Of a DNA stretch of 64,000 nucleotides, positions 47,965 through 58,086 are shown piece after piece. Source of the DNA: Enterovibrio gelatinilyticus (lineage in GTDB: Bacteria; Pseudomonadota; Gammaproteobacteria; Enterobacterales; Vibrionaceae); contig NZ_JAJUBC010000006.1 in the NCBI RefSeq assembly GCF_028683095.1, positions 62,001 to 126,000 of the forward strand, given 5' to 3'. The notes below the pieces were generated by a model, which saw nothing but the letters and a program-made list of their open reading frames with translations, did not search any database and was not told the DNA's origin. Both the position numbers and the translations under genes were made by a program. Position 1 is the stretch's first letter, and each line of letters begins with the position of its first letter.

Positions 47965-48627
47965 ATGACCAAAAACGCTGAGCTCAAAGGCAGTTCATTT
48001 ACGCTTTCTGTCCTTCATTTATTAGATGACGACTTAGATAGCGCTATGCAGATTCTTTCCGATAAGGTGAACCAAGCACCGGCATTCTTCGACGGCGCAC
48101 CCGTTGTGGTCGATATTTCAAGACTGCATCGACAACCTGACTTTTCGGCATTGAAAGCCACGATAGAACAGACTGGCATGCTGGTTGTTGGTGTCACAGG
48201 GTGCAAACAAAATACTTACCGTGAAGCGGCAAAACTCGCGGGACTCGCTGTGATGAATCCGGCAAACCAAACTCGGGTCAATGACCCTATTCAAACGCCG
48301 ACAAAAGTCGTCACAACGCCGATTCGTTCAGGCCAACAGGTTTATGCAAAAAACGCCGATTTGGTCGTGCTAAACCATGTGAGTGCTGGCGCAGAGATCA
48401 TTGCAGATGGCAGTATTCACATCTATGGCGTACTTCGTGGACGTGCAATAGCGGGCGCTAGCGGTCAAAAAGAAGCCCACATTTTCTGCCAGAACCTGCA
48501 ATCAGAATTGTTATCTATTGCTGGTACATACTGGCTGAGTGAATCCATCCCAGAGCAATACGCAGCTCAACCGGTGAAAGTCTCACTCAAAGAAGACTCT
48601 TTAAACATTGAACCCCTCACACTGTAA
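47965..48627 (+). CDS. minC: Septum site-determining protein MinC
   Basis: FtsZ antagonist that blocks polar division, 220 aa. The N-terminal domain (about 1-105) has LKGSSFTLSVLHLLDDD and the linker is rich in Thr/Pro. The C-terminal beta-helix has VVTTPIRSGQQVYAKNADLV and VLNHVSAGAEIIADGSIHIYGVLRGRAIAG, which bind MinD and form copolymers. AGGA precedes the ATG. It is first in minCDE, 19 bases before minD. Confidence 0.96.
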   Translation: MTKNAELKGSSFTLSVLHLLDDDLDSAMQILSDKVNQAPAFFDGAPVVVDISRLHRQPDFSALKATIEQTGMLVVGVTGCKQNTYREAAKLAGLAVMNPANQTRVNDPIQTPTKVVTTPIRSGQQVYAKNADLVVLNHVSAGAEIIADGSIHIYGVLRGRAIAGASGQKEAHIFCQNLQSELLSIAGTYWLSESIPEQYAAQPVKVSLKEDSLNIEPLTL

Positions 48628-48646
48628 TTATCCAAAGGATTGAGGA

Positions 48647-49459
48647 ATGACTCGAATTATCGTAATCACTTCAGGCAAAGGCGGCGTGGGTAAAACCACT
48701 TCAAGTGCAGCCATTGCAACTGGCCTTGCTCAAGCTGGGAAGAAAACAGCAGTTATCGACTTTGATATTGGTCTACGTAACCTTGACCTCATCATGGGCT
48801 GCGAACGTCGCGTAGTGTATGACTTTGTGAATGTTATCAATGGTGAAGCAAACCTTCATCAGGCAATGATCAAAGACAAGCGCATTGAAAATCTTTATGT
48901 ACTTCCCGCCTCTCAAACGCGCGATAAAGATGCTTTGACGAAAGAAGGTGTGGGCCGTGTTCTTGACGACCTTAAAGCGATGGATTTCGATTTCATCATC
49001 TGCGATTCACCAGCAGGTATCGAAGCGGGCGCCCTGATGGCGCTATACTTTGCAGATGAAGCCATTGTCACCACGAACCCTGAAGTCTCTTCAGTACGCG
49101 ATTCAGACCGTATTCTAGGCATTTTGGATTCCAAGTCTCGCCGCGCCGAAAACGGTGAAGACCCAGTGAAAACTCACCTTCTCCTGACGCGCTACAATCC
49201 AGTGCGCGTTAACCGCGGTGAGATGCTAAGCGTCTCTGACGTGGAAGAGATTCTGCGTATACCTCTATTGAGTGTTATCCCAGAAAGCCAATCTGTTTTG
49301 CATGCGTCAAACAAAGGCGAACCTGTCATTTTGGATGAAGAATCCGATGCCGGACAAGCGTATGCCGACGCTATCAGTCGCCTACTCGGCAATGAGTGCC
49401 CATTCCGCTTCTTGGAAGAAGAGAAGAAAGGGTTTCTAAAACGACTATTTGGAGGATAG
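48647..49459 (+). CDS. minD: Septum site-determining ATPase MinD
   Basis: Deviant Walker ATPase that recruits MinC to the membrane, 270 aa. The P-loop is TSGKGGVGKTTSSAAIA, followed by DFDIGLRNLDLIMGCERRVVYDFVNV and FIICDSPAGIEAGA. The C-terminal amphipathic membrane-targeting helix is EEEKKGFLKRLFGG. AAAGGATTGAGG precedes the ATG. It is three bases before minE. Confidence 0.98.
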   Translation: MTRIIVITSGKGGVGKTTSSAAIATGLAQAGKKTAVIDFDIGLRNLDLIMGCERRVVYDFVNVINGEANLHQAMIKDKRIENLYVLPASQTRDKDALTKEGVGRVLDDLKAMDFDFIICDSPAGIEAGALMALYFADEAIVTTNPEVSSVRDSDRILGILDSKSRRAENGEDPVKTHLLLTRYNPVRVNRGEMLSVSDVEEILRIPLLSVIPESQSVLHASNKGEPVILDEESDAGQAYADAISRLLGNECPFRFLEEEKKGFLKRLFGG

Positions 49460-49462
49460 AAC

Positions 49463-49726
49463 ATGGCACTGCTGGAATTTTTCCGTCCGAAAAAGAAAGC
49501 ATCTGCATCGGTTGCGAAGGAACGCTTGCAAATCATTGTTGCCGAACGTCGCAGCGCCGGGTGTTCAGAGCCCACTTACTTGCCTCAGCTAAAACAGGAT
49601 ATCCTTGACGTTATCCGTAAGTACGTTGATATTTCTCCAGAGCAAGTCTCTGTGGCTCTCGAACAACGAGATGACGATTTGTCTGTTCTAGAGCTCAACG
49701 TCACTTTGCCTGACGAAGACAAATAA
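49463..49726 (+). CDS. minE: Cell division topological specificity factor MinE
   Basis: An 87-aa MinD ATPase activator that drives pole-to-pole oscillation. The N-terminal membrane and MinD-binding helix is [30 protein letters not shown]; the C-terminal dimer domain has [21 protein letters not shown] lies before the ATG. It ends the min operon just ahead of a terminator. Confidence 0.97.
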   Translation: MALLEFFRPKKKASASVAKERLQIIVAERRSAGCSEPTYLPQLKQDILDVIRKYVDISPEQVSVALEQRDDDLSVLELNVTLPDEDK

Positions 49727-49734
49727 GCATCAAT

Positions 49735-49761
49735 AAAAAAACCGGCTTTCGCCGGTTTTTT
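49735..49761. terminator. Bidirectional terminator between minE and rnd
   Basis: ACCGGC pairs with GCCGGT around TTTC, with runs of six A before and six T after, serving both convergent transcripts. Confidence 0.92.
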
Positions 49762-49781
49762 ATGCTGCTGTTCTGCCCTGC

Positions 49782-50906
49782 TTAAGGTTTATTGAGCATA
49801 GGCATAACGCGTTCTTCCAAGTAAGCTTTACGCCACCCAGAAAGCAAATCAGGCATTTTCTCTGGATTTTGCTCATTTATCCAAGCCCACTTTAGCACTT
49901 GGTGAATTTGTTTTTTCGACCCGATAAACTCAGGCACTACACCCAGCTTTTCCGCGACGGCATTGGTTTGGTCTTTGATGTCTTTGACCATCTGCTTGTA
50001 GCCTGGCATGTCAACGAGACGCACGATGGTTTCTGGGTAGTCCGACTCAAGCATTGAATCCAAGTCTGAAACCATACGTAGCATTCGGCTACCGTGACGC
50101 TCAACTTCAAATCGGTCAAACCCTTCATCAGCCATTTTATCCAATGAACGAATATCAAAACGCGCCATTTTCCAAAGATGAAGTTCCTTCACCACAAAGT
50201 TCAGCGCCAAATCTCGGCGACGAGCTTCTTGTAAACGCCAGCTCGCCAGCTTTTTAAGCACAGCCAGTTGCTTAGGACGAAGCTGCCATGCATTCTTGAT
50301 ATCCAAATAGGCTTTTTCTGGATCCGCTGTCTTTCCGCGCTTGCTAACAATCAGATTGCACTCTTGTATAACAGCTTCTTGCCAGCCCGCAGCTTCAATA
50401 CGTTCAGCAAGTAGGTGATACAAAGGCCACAGGTAGAACACATCAGCGGCGGCATATTCAAGTTGCTTGTCTGACAGCGGGCGGGCACACCAATCAGTTC
50501 GCGCTTCACCTTTATCAAGTGTCACCACCAAGTATTCTTCTACCAAGGCAGCGAAACCCGTAGACAGACCATGCCCTAAAAATGCCGCCATGATCTGAGT
50601 ATCGACCATTGGCGTTGGCATGACACCAGAATAATGATGGAACACTTCCAAATCTTCACTGCAAGCATGTAGCACTTTGATGACGGATTCATCCGTAAGC
50701 AGTGCCCAAAGCGGAGTCATGTCATCGAGCTCAATAGGGTCGATCAGAGACAAGGTTTCTCCATCATAAAGTTGGATAAGACCCAATCTTGGATAAAGTG
50801 TTCGAGTGCGAACAAACTCTGTATCCAACATCACTGCTGGAACCTTTCTCGCTTGCTCACAAACTCGTTCGAGTTGAGATACTTCAGTTACTATTTCAAA
50901 GTTCAC
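49782..50906 (-). CDS. rnd: Ribonuclease D
   Basis: 3'-5' exoribonuclease of the DEDDy group acting on tRNA ends, 374 aa from a GTG at 50906 (MNFEIVTEV), which matches the 375 aa of E. coli RNase D. Exo motifs are VMLDTEFVRTRTLYPRLGLIQL, LHACSEDLEVFHHY and YAAADVFYLWPLY. HRDC domains follow (RPKQLAVLKKLASWRLQEARRRDLA). The frame is open 41 codons further upstream, but that part has no family match or good ribosome site. It is next to fadD on the same strand. Confidence 0.93.
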   Translation of the reverse strand: MNFEIVTEVSQLERVCEQARKVPAVMLDTEFVRTRTLYPRLGLIQLYDGETLSLIDPIELDDMTPLWALLTDESVIKVLHACSEDLEVFHHYSGVMPTPMVDTQIMAAFLGHGLSTGFAALVEEYLVVTLDKGEARTDWCARPLSDKQLEYAAADVFYLWPLYHLLAERIEAAGWQEAVIQECNLIVSKRGKTADPEKAYLDIKNAWQLRPKQLAVLKKLASWRLQEARRRDLALNFVVKELHLWKMARFDIRSLDKMADEGFDRFEVERHGSRMLRMVSDLDSMLESDYPETIVRLVDMPGYKQMVKDIKDQTNAVAEKLGVVPEFIGSKKQIHQVLKWAWINEQNPEKMPDLLSGWRKAYLEERVMPMLNKP

Positions 50907-51088
50907 ACTGTCATCCGTATTTAATTTTGACGCCCGAGAGCCTGACCTAATCGCGGCGATACACAAGCAAACAGAAGGTGCTTGAGTGGGTATGGGGCCA
51001 GAAGCAAACATGCTGGCATAAGCCAGCATGTTTTCAAAGGCATATGCCCTTTATTGTACGCCCTTCAACATCAAAGCGCACGAGGGGT

Positions 51089-52774
51089 TTATGCTTCTGC
51101 TTGTTTCGCCTCTTGCTCTTCACGCAGCGCGCGACGCAAAATTTTGCCGACATTGGTTTTCGGCAAATCTTCACGGAATTCGACAATCTTAGGTACTTTG
51201 TAACCCGTAAGATGCTCACGACAATGCGCCAACAACTCTTCTTTGGTCAAGCTTGGGTCACGCTTTACAACGCAAATCTTGACGATTTCGCCTGAGGTTT
51301 CATGTGGCTGGCCAATCGCGGCCACTTCCAACACTTTGCCATGCAGCGCAACGACGTCTTCGATTTCATTCGGGTATACGTTGAAGCCCGATACCAAAAT
51401 CATGTCTTTTTTACGGTCAACGATATGTAAGAAACCATCTTCGTCAAACTTCACCACGTCGCCCGTTGATAACCAACCATCGTCAGTCAGCACTTCTTTG
51501 GTCGCTTCAGGACGCTGCCAGTAACCTTGCATCACCTGAGGGCCCTTAACTTGAAGCTCGCCAACTTGGTCGTTAGACACAACATTGCCTTCATCATCAA
51601 CAATACGAACATCGGTTGAAGGCACAGGCAAGCCAATTGAGCCATTGTAGTCTTTCAAGTCATACGGGTAGGCAGCAACCAATGGTGAACATTCGGTTAG
51701 GCCGTAACCTTCCAATAAGTGTTTGCCAGTCAGTTTCTTCCACTGTTCAGCCACTGCACGTTGAACGGCCATACCACCGCCGACGGTCAGACTCAACTTA
51801 GAGAAGTCCAATTCATGGAAATCTTCATTGTTCAGCAAGGCATTAAACAGGGTATTCACGCCTGTGATAGCAGTAAACGGATGTTGTTTTAGCTCTTTAA
51901 TGAAAGCTGGGATGTCACGAGGGTTGGTGATCAACAGATTCTGACCGCCCATCTCAATGAACAACAAGCCATTCACTGTCAACGCGAATACGTGATACAG
52001 CGGCAGCGCAGTCACAACGAGTTCACGCCCTTCTTGAAGTACAGGCGCATACATGGCTTTGGCTTGATCCACGTTCGCCAGCATATTTTTGTGCGTCAGC
52101 ACCGCGCCTTTTGCCACGCCTGTCGTACCGCCCGTGTATTGCAGGAACGCAATATCGTCGCCCGTCATAAACGGTTTCACGTACTGCATGCGACGGCCTT
52201 TCTTGAGAGCAAGGCGCATTGAGGTAGCATGTGGCAGGCTGTATTTCGGCACCATCTTCTTGATGTACTTCACCACGAAGTTAACGATTGTACCTTTCGC
52301 ACGAGGAAGCTGATCGCCCAAACTGGTCAGAATCACGTGGCGAACGCTCGTGTTATCAACCACTTTTTCAAGCGTGTGAGCAAAGTTCGACACAATAACG
52401 ATCGCGGCAGCGCCTGAATCATTTAATTGGTGTTCAAGCTCACGCGGGGTGTATAGCGGGTTAACGTTAACCACTACACAGCCAGCGCGCAAAATACCAA
52501 ACAACGCAATAGGGTATTGCAGCAAGTTAGGCATCATCACAGCGACACGGTCGCCTTTTTTCAGACCAAGATCGTTTTGCAGGTAAGCCGCAAATGCACG
52601 ACTGCGCTCTTCCAACTTGCGGAAAGTCATGACCTGCCCCATGTTAATAAAGGCAGTTTGGTCGGCATATTTTTGAACCGACTTTTCAAACATTTCTACC
52701 AAAGATGGGTACATGTTCGGGGTAATTTCCGCTGGTACATCTGATGGGTAGCGGTTATGCCAAACCTTATCCAC
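51089..52774 (-). CDS. fadD: Long-chain fatty acid-CoA ligase FadD
   Basis: ANL-superfamily acyl-CoA synthetase activating fatty acids at the inner membrane for beta-oxidation, 561 aa. The AMP-binding P-loop is [20 protein letters not shown]; further motifs are [34 protein letters not shown] and the catalytic lysine near [12 protein letters not shown]. The start is a GTG at 52774 with AGGAG about seven bases upstream. Strong family match; fadD next to rnd is common in gammaproteobacteria. Confidence 0.96.
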   Translation of the reverse strand: MDKVWHNRYPSDVPAEITPNMYPSLVEMFEKSVQKYADQTAFINMGQVMTFRKLEERSRAFAAYLQNDLGLKKGDRVAVMMPNLLQYPIALFGILRAGCVVVNVNPLYTPRELEHQLNDSGAAAIVIVSNFAHTLEKVVDNTSVRHVILTSLGDQLPRAKGTIVNFVVKYIKKMVPKYSLPHATSMRLALKKGRRMQYVKPFMTGDDIAFLQYTGGTTGVAKGAVLTHKNMLANVDQAKAMYAPVLQEGRELVVTALPLYHVFALTVNGLLFIEMGGQNLLITNPRDIPAFIKELKQHPFTAITGVNTLFNALLNNEDFHELDFSKLSLTVGGGMAVQRAVAEQWKKLTGKHLLEGYGLTECSPLVAAYPYDLKDYNGSIGLPVPSTDVRIVDDEGNVVSNDQVGELQVKGPQVMQGYWQRPEATKEVLTDDGWLSTGDVVKFDEDGFLHIVDRKKDMILVSGFNVYPNEIEDVVALHGKVLEVAAIGQPHETSGEIVKICVVKRDPSLTKEELLAHCREHLTGYKVPKIVEFREDLPKTNVGKILRRALREEQEAKQAEA

Positions 52775-52869
52775 TTGATCTCTCCTATTTAATATCGCGG
52801 GTCTTGGCCCACGTCAGAAGCAAAAATTCAAACGAGTGTTTTAACACCCAATTAGACCACGAGTAACAA

Positions 52870-53748
52870 TCAATTAACATCACCACACTTTGTGAGATGT
52901 AGCTTTGTCACAAAATCAATGATCAACGCAGCAGTTTTCTCCTGACTTTGAAGATGGCAGTGGTGTGTACCTCTTACCATTTCAACGGTCAAATCCTTAA
53001 ACCACTCTTTGCGCTGTTCAGCGAGTGGGCTGCGTAATTCTGGATATCCGTCGTCGCCAATAATCGCGAGAACTGGACATTGTATGCCTTTGATGAGGTG
53101 TTCCGCGTGGTGCATCGACATACGATAAATCGATTCTGTCTTTAGCTTGGCGTCGTGTCTCCAACGCCACTCTTCACCCACTTGCTGAATGCCACGGGTC
53201 ACCAAAGGGGTTAAATCTTCAATGGATACTTTATTAATGCCACGGCGCAACTTTAACGCCGCATCCAATGACGGCAAACTTCTCGGTGCTTTAATTTTTT
53301 GGCGACTTTCGACGCCATGACGAAGACGATCAACCACTTTGTCGTCTCGTTCAGACATCGGGCCAAGTGCCTCAATCATCACCAACCCCTTCGCACGTTC
53401 TGGAAACGCGGCACTCCAACATGAAGCAACCAATCCGCCCAATGAATGACCAACGAGGAAGATCTCTCTATCACCCAACTGTAAAATCAGTTGGTGCAAA
53501 TCATCCACGTAGTCGAAGAAAGGGTAAAAACTGTCGGCACCTTTATGATCAGACAAGCCGTGTCCAGGCCAGTCAGGCATCACTAGGTCAACATGTTCGG
53601 TTAGCAGGGGAACAAGAGGTTCAAAACTTCCGCTATTGTCTTGCCAGCCATGAAGCATTAGCAAAATAGGCTTTTGAGTCTCAGACAGACAAACCTGCGC
53701 GGCGAGATTCCCAAACCTCACTGCAAATTGTTTTTGTTCTAATACCAT
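52870..53748 (-). CDS. Alpha/beta hydrolase
   Basis: Alpha/beta-hydrolase-fold protein, 292 aa. The oxyanion-hole stretch is LMLHGWQDNSGSFEPLVPLL, the nucleophile elbow GHSLGGLVAS, the acid probably in IIGDDGYPELR, and the histidine in RGTHHCHLQSQE. No signal peptide. The substrate is unknown; position upstream of fadD suggests an esterase or thioesterase role, but this is only context. Some 95 bases separate it from fadD. Confidence 0.83.
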   Translation of the reverse strand: MVLEQKQFAVRFGNLAAQVCLSETQKPILLMLHGWQDNSGSFEPLVPLLTEHVDLVMPDWPGHGLSDHKGADSFYPFFDYVDDLHQLILQLGDREIFLVGHSLGGLVASCWSAAFPERAKGLVMIEALGPMSERDDKVVDRLRHGVESRQKIKAPRSLPSLDAALKLRRGINKVSIEDLTPLVTRGIQQVGEEWRWRHDAKLKTESIYRMSMHHAEHLIKGIQCPVLAIIGDDGYPELRSPLAEQRKEWFKDLTVEMVRGTHHCHLQSQEKTAALIIDFVTKLHLTKCGDVN

Positions 53749-53855
53749 GATGCACTGCTGAAAGCTGTATCGGCTTCGCTCTGTTTTCAGAGGGCGCGAA
53801 GCCTATCACAGACGAGGTTAATTAAGTGGTACGAGGAGTTGAATTTATCCCGCAT

Positions 53856-54146
53856 TCATACAAATACGTCCACACCAAACATTGCCATAATTTCCTCACG
53901 CCTCGCTTGATTCTTCACCTCCATGTAGGAGAGAAGCGCATGCCGGCTTCGACCATCGGGTAAATCATAATGGATCTGTTGGTGGGCGTCTTGTGCGAGC
54001 TCTGGGTTGCGAATTCCTTGACTCACCGCTTTGGCAACAACCGTTGGCTGAGTAACCTCAGCTCCTGCTTGCGCCTTCTGTGATTTTTTACGCCCTGCAC
54101 TCGCTGGACGCTGAATCGGTTGCGGTAGTCCTTGAATTGAAACCAT
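53856..54146 (-). CDS. Small hypothetical protein next to tsaB
   Basis: A 96-aa protein I cannot name. The N-terminus is Gln/Pro/Ser/Lys-rich and probably disordered; the C-terminal half is helical with HYDLPDGRSRHALLSYMEVKN and ends EEIMAMFGVDVFV. No signal peptide or membrane segment. It is 50 bases after tsaB on the same strand and likely co-transcribed. I believe similar small proteins occur beside tsaB in other Vibrionaceae, from memory only. Confidence 0.65.
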   Translation of the reverse strand: MVSIQGLPQPIQRPASAGRKKSQKAQAGAEVTQPTVVAKAVSQGIRNPELAQDAHQQIHYDLPDGRSRHALLSYMEVKNQARREEIMAMFGVDVFV

Positions 54147-54196
54147 GGCTGCTCTTCTCGGCTCGTTTTATCCTAGCTGCAAACGAAAATGCAGAA

Positions 54197-54892
54197 TTAT
54201 TCGCGACCAGGTAGCTTTTTCCACGCTACGGTGTCACGCAGATAAACAGGGCTTGCATGTTCTGCATCCACAGCCTCACCACGCGCAAGCGCATGATACG
54301 CAAGAATAAGCATGTCTTCAGCTTCTGGATACAAAACGCCGCTATCTGTTGTTTCTAAGTGTAGCTGGCTTATCAAATCTGGGTAGGCCTGCCAGCCTGT
54401 TCCTGCCGTAAACCATGAGGCATTTGCCAGTTGCGGATTGAACAGTGCCGGAGGTAATACCGCTTCTTCCACAACCGTTGTCCAGTCACCGTTATCAAGA
54501 CGTTGAAAGCCACCTGCGTAAATTTCATTCATGCGTGCATCAATGGTTGCAAGCACGTGGTCAGCTTGGTGACGGCGATACGCCTGCTGCGCCATGGCTG
54601 CCAGAGTAGAAACCCCCACCATTGGCAAGTTCGCACCGAACGCTAGTCCTTGCGCAATACCGATACCAATGCGCACACCGGTAAAACTTCCTGGCCCACG
54701 ACCAAATGCTAACGCATCTAATTGATTCAGCGTTAAGCCGGCTTCTGCCAATACGCTATCAACCATTGGTAAGATTTTCGTGGTGTGTTCACGTGGCGCA
54801 ATTTCACAGCGAGCGATCGTTTCGTCACCCACTTTTAATGCCACAGAACAGTTTTCAGTTGCCGTATCGACGGCAAGAATTTTAGAAGTCAT
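54197..54892 (-). CDS. tsaB: tRNA threonylcarbamoyladenosine synthesis protein TsaB
   Basis: ASKHA-fold scaffold protein that binds TsaD for the t6A modification of ANN-decoding tRNAs, 231 aa. It begins [15 protein letters not shown], with [19 protein letters not shown] and the diagnostic [27 protein letters not shown] precedes the ATG. Length and motifs match TsaB (formerly YeaZ) rather than the larger TsaD. Confidence 0.95.
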   Translation of the reverse strand: MTSKILAVDTATENCSVALKVGDETIARCEIAPREHTTKILPMVDSVLAEAGLTLNQLDALAFGRGPGSFTGVRIGIGIAQGLAFGANLPMVGVSTLAAMAQQAYRRHQADHVLATIDARMNEIYAGGFQRLDNGDWTTVVEEAVLPPALFNPQLANASWFTAGTGWQAYPDLISQLHLETTDSGVLYPEAEDMLILAYHALARGEAVDAEHASPVYLRDTVAWKKLPGRE

Positions 54893-54983
54893 TTACGCCT
54901 CGGGTGTCGCTGTAGTTTGAGCAACATCGTAGTTATTTATGTCTGTTAATTGTTTCTTTTGTTTACATGCGCCTTAATAACGC

Positions 54984-56936
54984 TTATTGCTCATCTCGTT
55001 CATCGCTAGCGTCATTCTCGCTAGCATCAATAGCCATGAGAAACTCACTGACTTTTGCCAAATCTCGCGTTCTTGGGATAGGCGGCAAGCTGCGCAAAAA
55101 TGTCTCGCCGTATTGACGGCTCACTAAACGATTGTCACAGATAATCAGTGCGCCATGATCGCTTCTGTCGCGGATCAACCGACCAACGCCCTGCTTTAAT
55201 GTAATCACCGCGTCAGGGATTTGAACCTGCGAGAACGGGTCTCCACCTTGCAGGCGACAGTCTTCAATTCGCGCTTTCAACAGAGGATCGTCAGGCGATG
55301 TAAACGGTAATTTGTCAATAATAACACAGCTCAGCGCTTGTCCTCTAACGTCGATCCCTTCCCAGAACGCGCCTGTCGCCACCAGTAACGCATTCCCAAG
55401 TTCGATAAACTCAGCCAATAGCTTCTGTTTCGACATTTCACCCTGCACCAACACAGGCAAATCAAAACGTTCGCGAAATCCTTCCGACAAATCGCGTACC
55501 ATTTGGTGAGACGTGCAAAGGAAAAAACAGCGACCGTTATTTTGTTCTATCAGCGGCGCCAACATGTCCACCAGCTTATCCGCCAGCCCGTAACTGTTTG
55601 GCTCGGGCAAGAACCGAGGCACACACAAGATAGCCTGAGTTTCATAGTCAAATGGACTTGGTAGTGTGAATTGCTCAGCGGGCTCTAACCCTAAGCGATG
55701 GCTGAAATGACTAAAATCATCGTTTACCGCTAACGTCGCTGACGTAAATATCCACGCGCCCTGCTGCATCTGAATTTGTTCGCGGAACTTTTCCGCCACA
55801 GACAACGGCGTAATGTTCAAACTAAAATGGTGACGGCTGCACTCATACCAATAGGAATACCCAGGAATCGTGGTATCGCTGAGTCGCTCCAATCGCGCTT
55901 TTAGTAATGTTGTGCGCTCAAATGCCGCATCGAGCAACTGGCTGCGTCCAAGCGACAGCTTGATCACATCGTACGCAAGCGTGAGTGCATCAGCCAATCT
56001 CACCAACTCACGAGCGACTGCTGGAGAGGTGCTAATTTCACGCCAGTTACCACGAAAGCCGGGCTCGCCGAGCACAATGCGCAAATCCGATGCCGAATGG
56101 GACAAGCGATCGGCGACTTTGTCGAGCTGTTTGGTATCTCGTAATTCAGTGCGATAAGCGATATGAATATCTTTGGCGAGTTCTTGGATCTGGCGGCTAG
56201 ACAGGCTTTGACCGAAGTATTGGCTGGCAATGTCTGGGATCTGATGGGCTTCATCGAAAATGAACACTTCCGCCTCTGGGATCAATTCGCCGAACCCAGT
56301 CTCTTTGATGGCTAAATCGGCTAAGAAGAGATGGTGGTTCACCACGACAAGGTCAGCATCCATCGCCTTTTTACGGGCTTTGACAACAAAACACTCTTTG
56401 TAGCTTGGGCATTCTTTGCCAAGGCAATTGTCGTTCGTTGATGTAATGGTAGGAATGATTGGGCTATCTTCCGCCAAATCATCACACTCCCCTAAATCCC
56501 CTGTTTTTGTCTCAGACGACCAGCTACGCACTTTAATCAGCTGAGTGAGTAACGTGGGATCCGCCTGTCCATCATGGCTTTCGACCACTTGATGCCCTAA
56601 TCGCTCAGGACAAAGGTAGTTGGAACGCCCTTTTAGCAACGCCACACGTCCCGTAAAGCCTAAGGTATTCATCATCAAGGGTAAATCACGATGAAAAAGT
56701 TGCTCTTGGAGGTTCTTCGACCCCGTACTGACGATGGTTTTCTTGCCACTAAGCAGTGCAGGCGCGAGATAGGCGTAGGTTTTGCCTGTACCTGTTCCCG
56801 CTTCTACCACCAGCTGTGAGCTATCTTTGATCGCTCGCTCGACAGCCATCGCCATATCTGTTTGCGGTTGGCGGGGCTGAAAGCCTTTAATCGCTTTCGC
56901 GAGCGCACCTGTTGTGGAGAAAACCTTCGAAATCAT
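54984..56936 (-). CDS. yoaA: DinG-family ATP-dependent DNA helicase YoaA
   Basis: XPD/DinG-like superfamily 2 helicase, 650 aa. Motif I is EAGTGTGKTYAYLAP; the Fe-S cluster cysteines are likely C at NYLCPERL, DNCLGKECPSYKEC. The DEAH box is FIFDEAHQIPD, and motifs V-VI are AFWEGIDVRGQALS and QGVGRLIRDRSDHG. yoaA in E. coli helps repair replication blocks with the Pol III chi subunit. Location next to tsaB matches the enteric order. No ribosome site is clear before the ATG at 56936. Confidence 0.92.
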   Translation of the reverse strand: MISKVFSTTGALAKAIKGFQPRQPQTDMAMAVERAIKDSSQLVVEAGTGTGKTYAYLAPALLSGKKTIVSTGSKNLQEQLFHRDLPLMMNTLGFTGRVALLKGRSNYLCPERLGHQVVESHDGQADPTLLTQLIKVRSWSSETKTGDLGECDDLAEDSPIIPTITSTNDNCLGKECPSYKECFVVKARKKAMDADLVVVNHHLFLADLAIKETGFGELIPEAEVFIFDEAHQIPDIASQYFGQSLSSRQIQELAKDIHIAYRTELRDTKQLDKVADRLSHSASDLRIVLGEPGFRGNWREISTSPAVARELVRLADALTLAYDVIKLSLGRSQLLDAAFERTTLLKARLERLSDTTIPGYSYWYECSRHHFSLNITPLSVAEKFREQIQMQQGAWIFTSATLAVNDDFSHFSHRLGLEPAEQFTLPSPFDYETQAILCVPRFLPEPNSYGLADKLVDMLAPLIEQNNGRCFFLCTSHQMVRDLSEGFRERFDLPVLVQGEMSKQKLLAEFIELGNALLVATGAFWEGIDVRGQALSCVIIDKLPFTSPDDPLLKARIEDCRLQGGDPFSQVQIPDAVITLKQGVGRLIRDRSDHGALIICDNRLVSRQYGETFLRSLPPIPRTRDLAKVSEFLMAIDASENDASDERDEQ

Positions 56937-57110
56937 TGGTCATATGTACAGTATTGGAAAGGACTGCATTATGCCAACAAACCCATCACGCTGCCATTCA
57001 TCAAGCGGGAAAGGTTTAAGAGTGAGAGCATAAAGATGAAAAAACGAGGGCAATCTCTCCGTCTACCCAAACCATCAACCCAGATTTTTTGACCTAATGG
57101 AAAATTCAGC

Positions 57111-57141
57111 GTAAAACAAATGGAAACCGTATTTGCTTTAC
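57111..57141. repeat. Inverted repeat upstream of purU
   Basis: GTAAAACAAAT (57111-57121) and ATTTGCTTTAC (57131-57141) are complementary at 10 of 11 positions around a nine-base centre. It ends 34 bases before the purU ATG and could be an operator or a leader hairpin. It is not a good PurR box. Confidence 0.45.
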
Positions 57142-57175
57142 AGCACCACTTTGACTTCGCGAGATTCACGCTTCT

Positions 57176-58012
57176 ATGGAAAGAAAGACTCTGCTGACGG
57201 ATTGTCCGGACGCGCAAGGCCTCATCGCCAAAATCACCAACATTTGTTACAAACATCAACTCAACATTATCCATAACAACGAATACGTTGATCACAGCAC
57301 TGGGCAGTTTTTTATGCGCACAGAGCTTGAAGGCATCTTTAAAGATGAAACCTTCTTAATGGATATCGATCAGGCATTACCAGCAGGCAGCCATCGTAGC
57401 CTTGTTGACGCTAAACGTCGCAAGCGTGTTGTCATTCTTGTCACCAAAGAATCTCACTGCTTGGGCGACATTTTGATGAAAGCCTATGATGGCTCTCTGG
57501 AAGTTGATATCGCTGCTGTCATTGGTAACCACAATACCCTTGCGGCATTAACTGAGAAGTTCGATATTCCGTTCCACTTTGTGAGTCATGAAAACGTGGA
57601 GCGCGAAGAGCATGAGAATCATGTAATCGACATTATCGATTCATATTCACCTGATTACATCGTGTTGGCGAAGTTTATGCGTGTATTGACACCAAACTTT
57701 GTTGCACGCTTCCCGCGTCAAATCATCAACATTCACCACAGCTTCTTACCTGCGTTTATTGGTGCTCGCCCTTATCATCAGGCATACCAGCGCGGCGTGA
57801 AAATTACTGGCGCGACGGCGCACTTCGTTACCAATGATCTCGATGAAGGTCCTATCATCGACCAAAACATTAAGCACGTTGACCACACATTTAGCGCTGA
57901 AGACATGGTAAAAGCAGGACGTGACGTCGAAAAAACGGTATTGAGCAACGCATTAAGTTTGGTACTGGAAGACAAAGTCTTCGTGTACGGCAACAAGACC
58001 GTAATTTTGTAA
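57176..58012 (+). CDS. purU: Formyltetrahydrofolate deformylase PurU
   Basis: Enzyme releasing formate from 10-formyl-THF, 278 aa, balancing one-carbon units with glycine. An N-terminal ACT domain (LLTDCPDAQGLIAKITNICYK) is followed by the formyltransferase-like catalytic domain with IGNHNTLAALTEKFDIPFH, INIHHSFLPAFIGARPYHQAY and THFVTNDLDEGPIIDQ-like stretch (TAHFVTNDLDEGPIIDQ). The ribosome site is weak. Its product formate could feed the formate dehydrogenase, though they are far apart. Confidence 0.95.
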   Translation: MERKTLLTDCPDAQGLIAKITNICYKHQLNIIHNNEYVDHSTGQFFMRTELEGIFKDETFLMDIDQALPAGSHRSLVDAKRRKRVVILVTKESHCLGDILMKAYDGSLEVDIAAVIGNHNTLAALTEKFDIPFHFVSHENVEREEHENHVIDIIDSYSPDYIVLAKFMRVLTPNFVARFPRQIINIHHSFLPAFIGARPYHQAYQRGVKITGATAHFVTNDLDEGPIIDQNIKHVDHTFSAEDMVKAGRDVEKTVLSNALSLVLEDKVFVYGNKTVIL

Positions 58013-58041
58013 ACACCGCATCGCACTTGTATACATATAGT

Positions 58042-58064
58042 TAGAGGGGCTATTTGCCCCTCTA
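58042..58064. terminator. Convergent terminator between purU and yecM
   Basis: TAGAGGGGC pairs perfectly with GCCCCTCTA around TATTT. The T runs on either side are poor, so its strength is uncertain. Confidence 0.6.
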
Positions 58065-58086
58065 CTTAATTGAAAATCCGTTTTTT

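Noticed and set aside
57111-57141. PurR box before purU
   Set aside because: AACCGTATTTGC fits the ACGCAAACGTTTGCGT consensus poorly.
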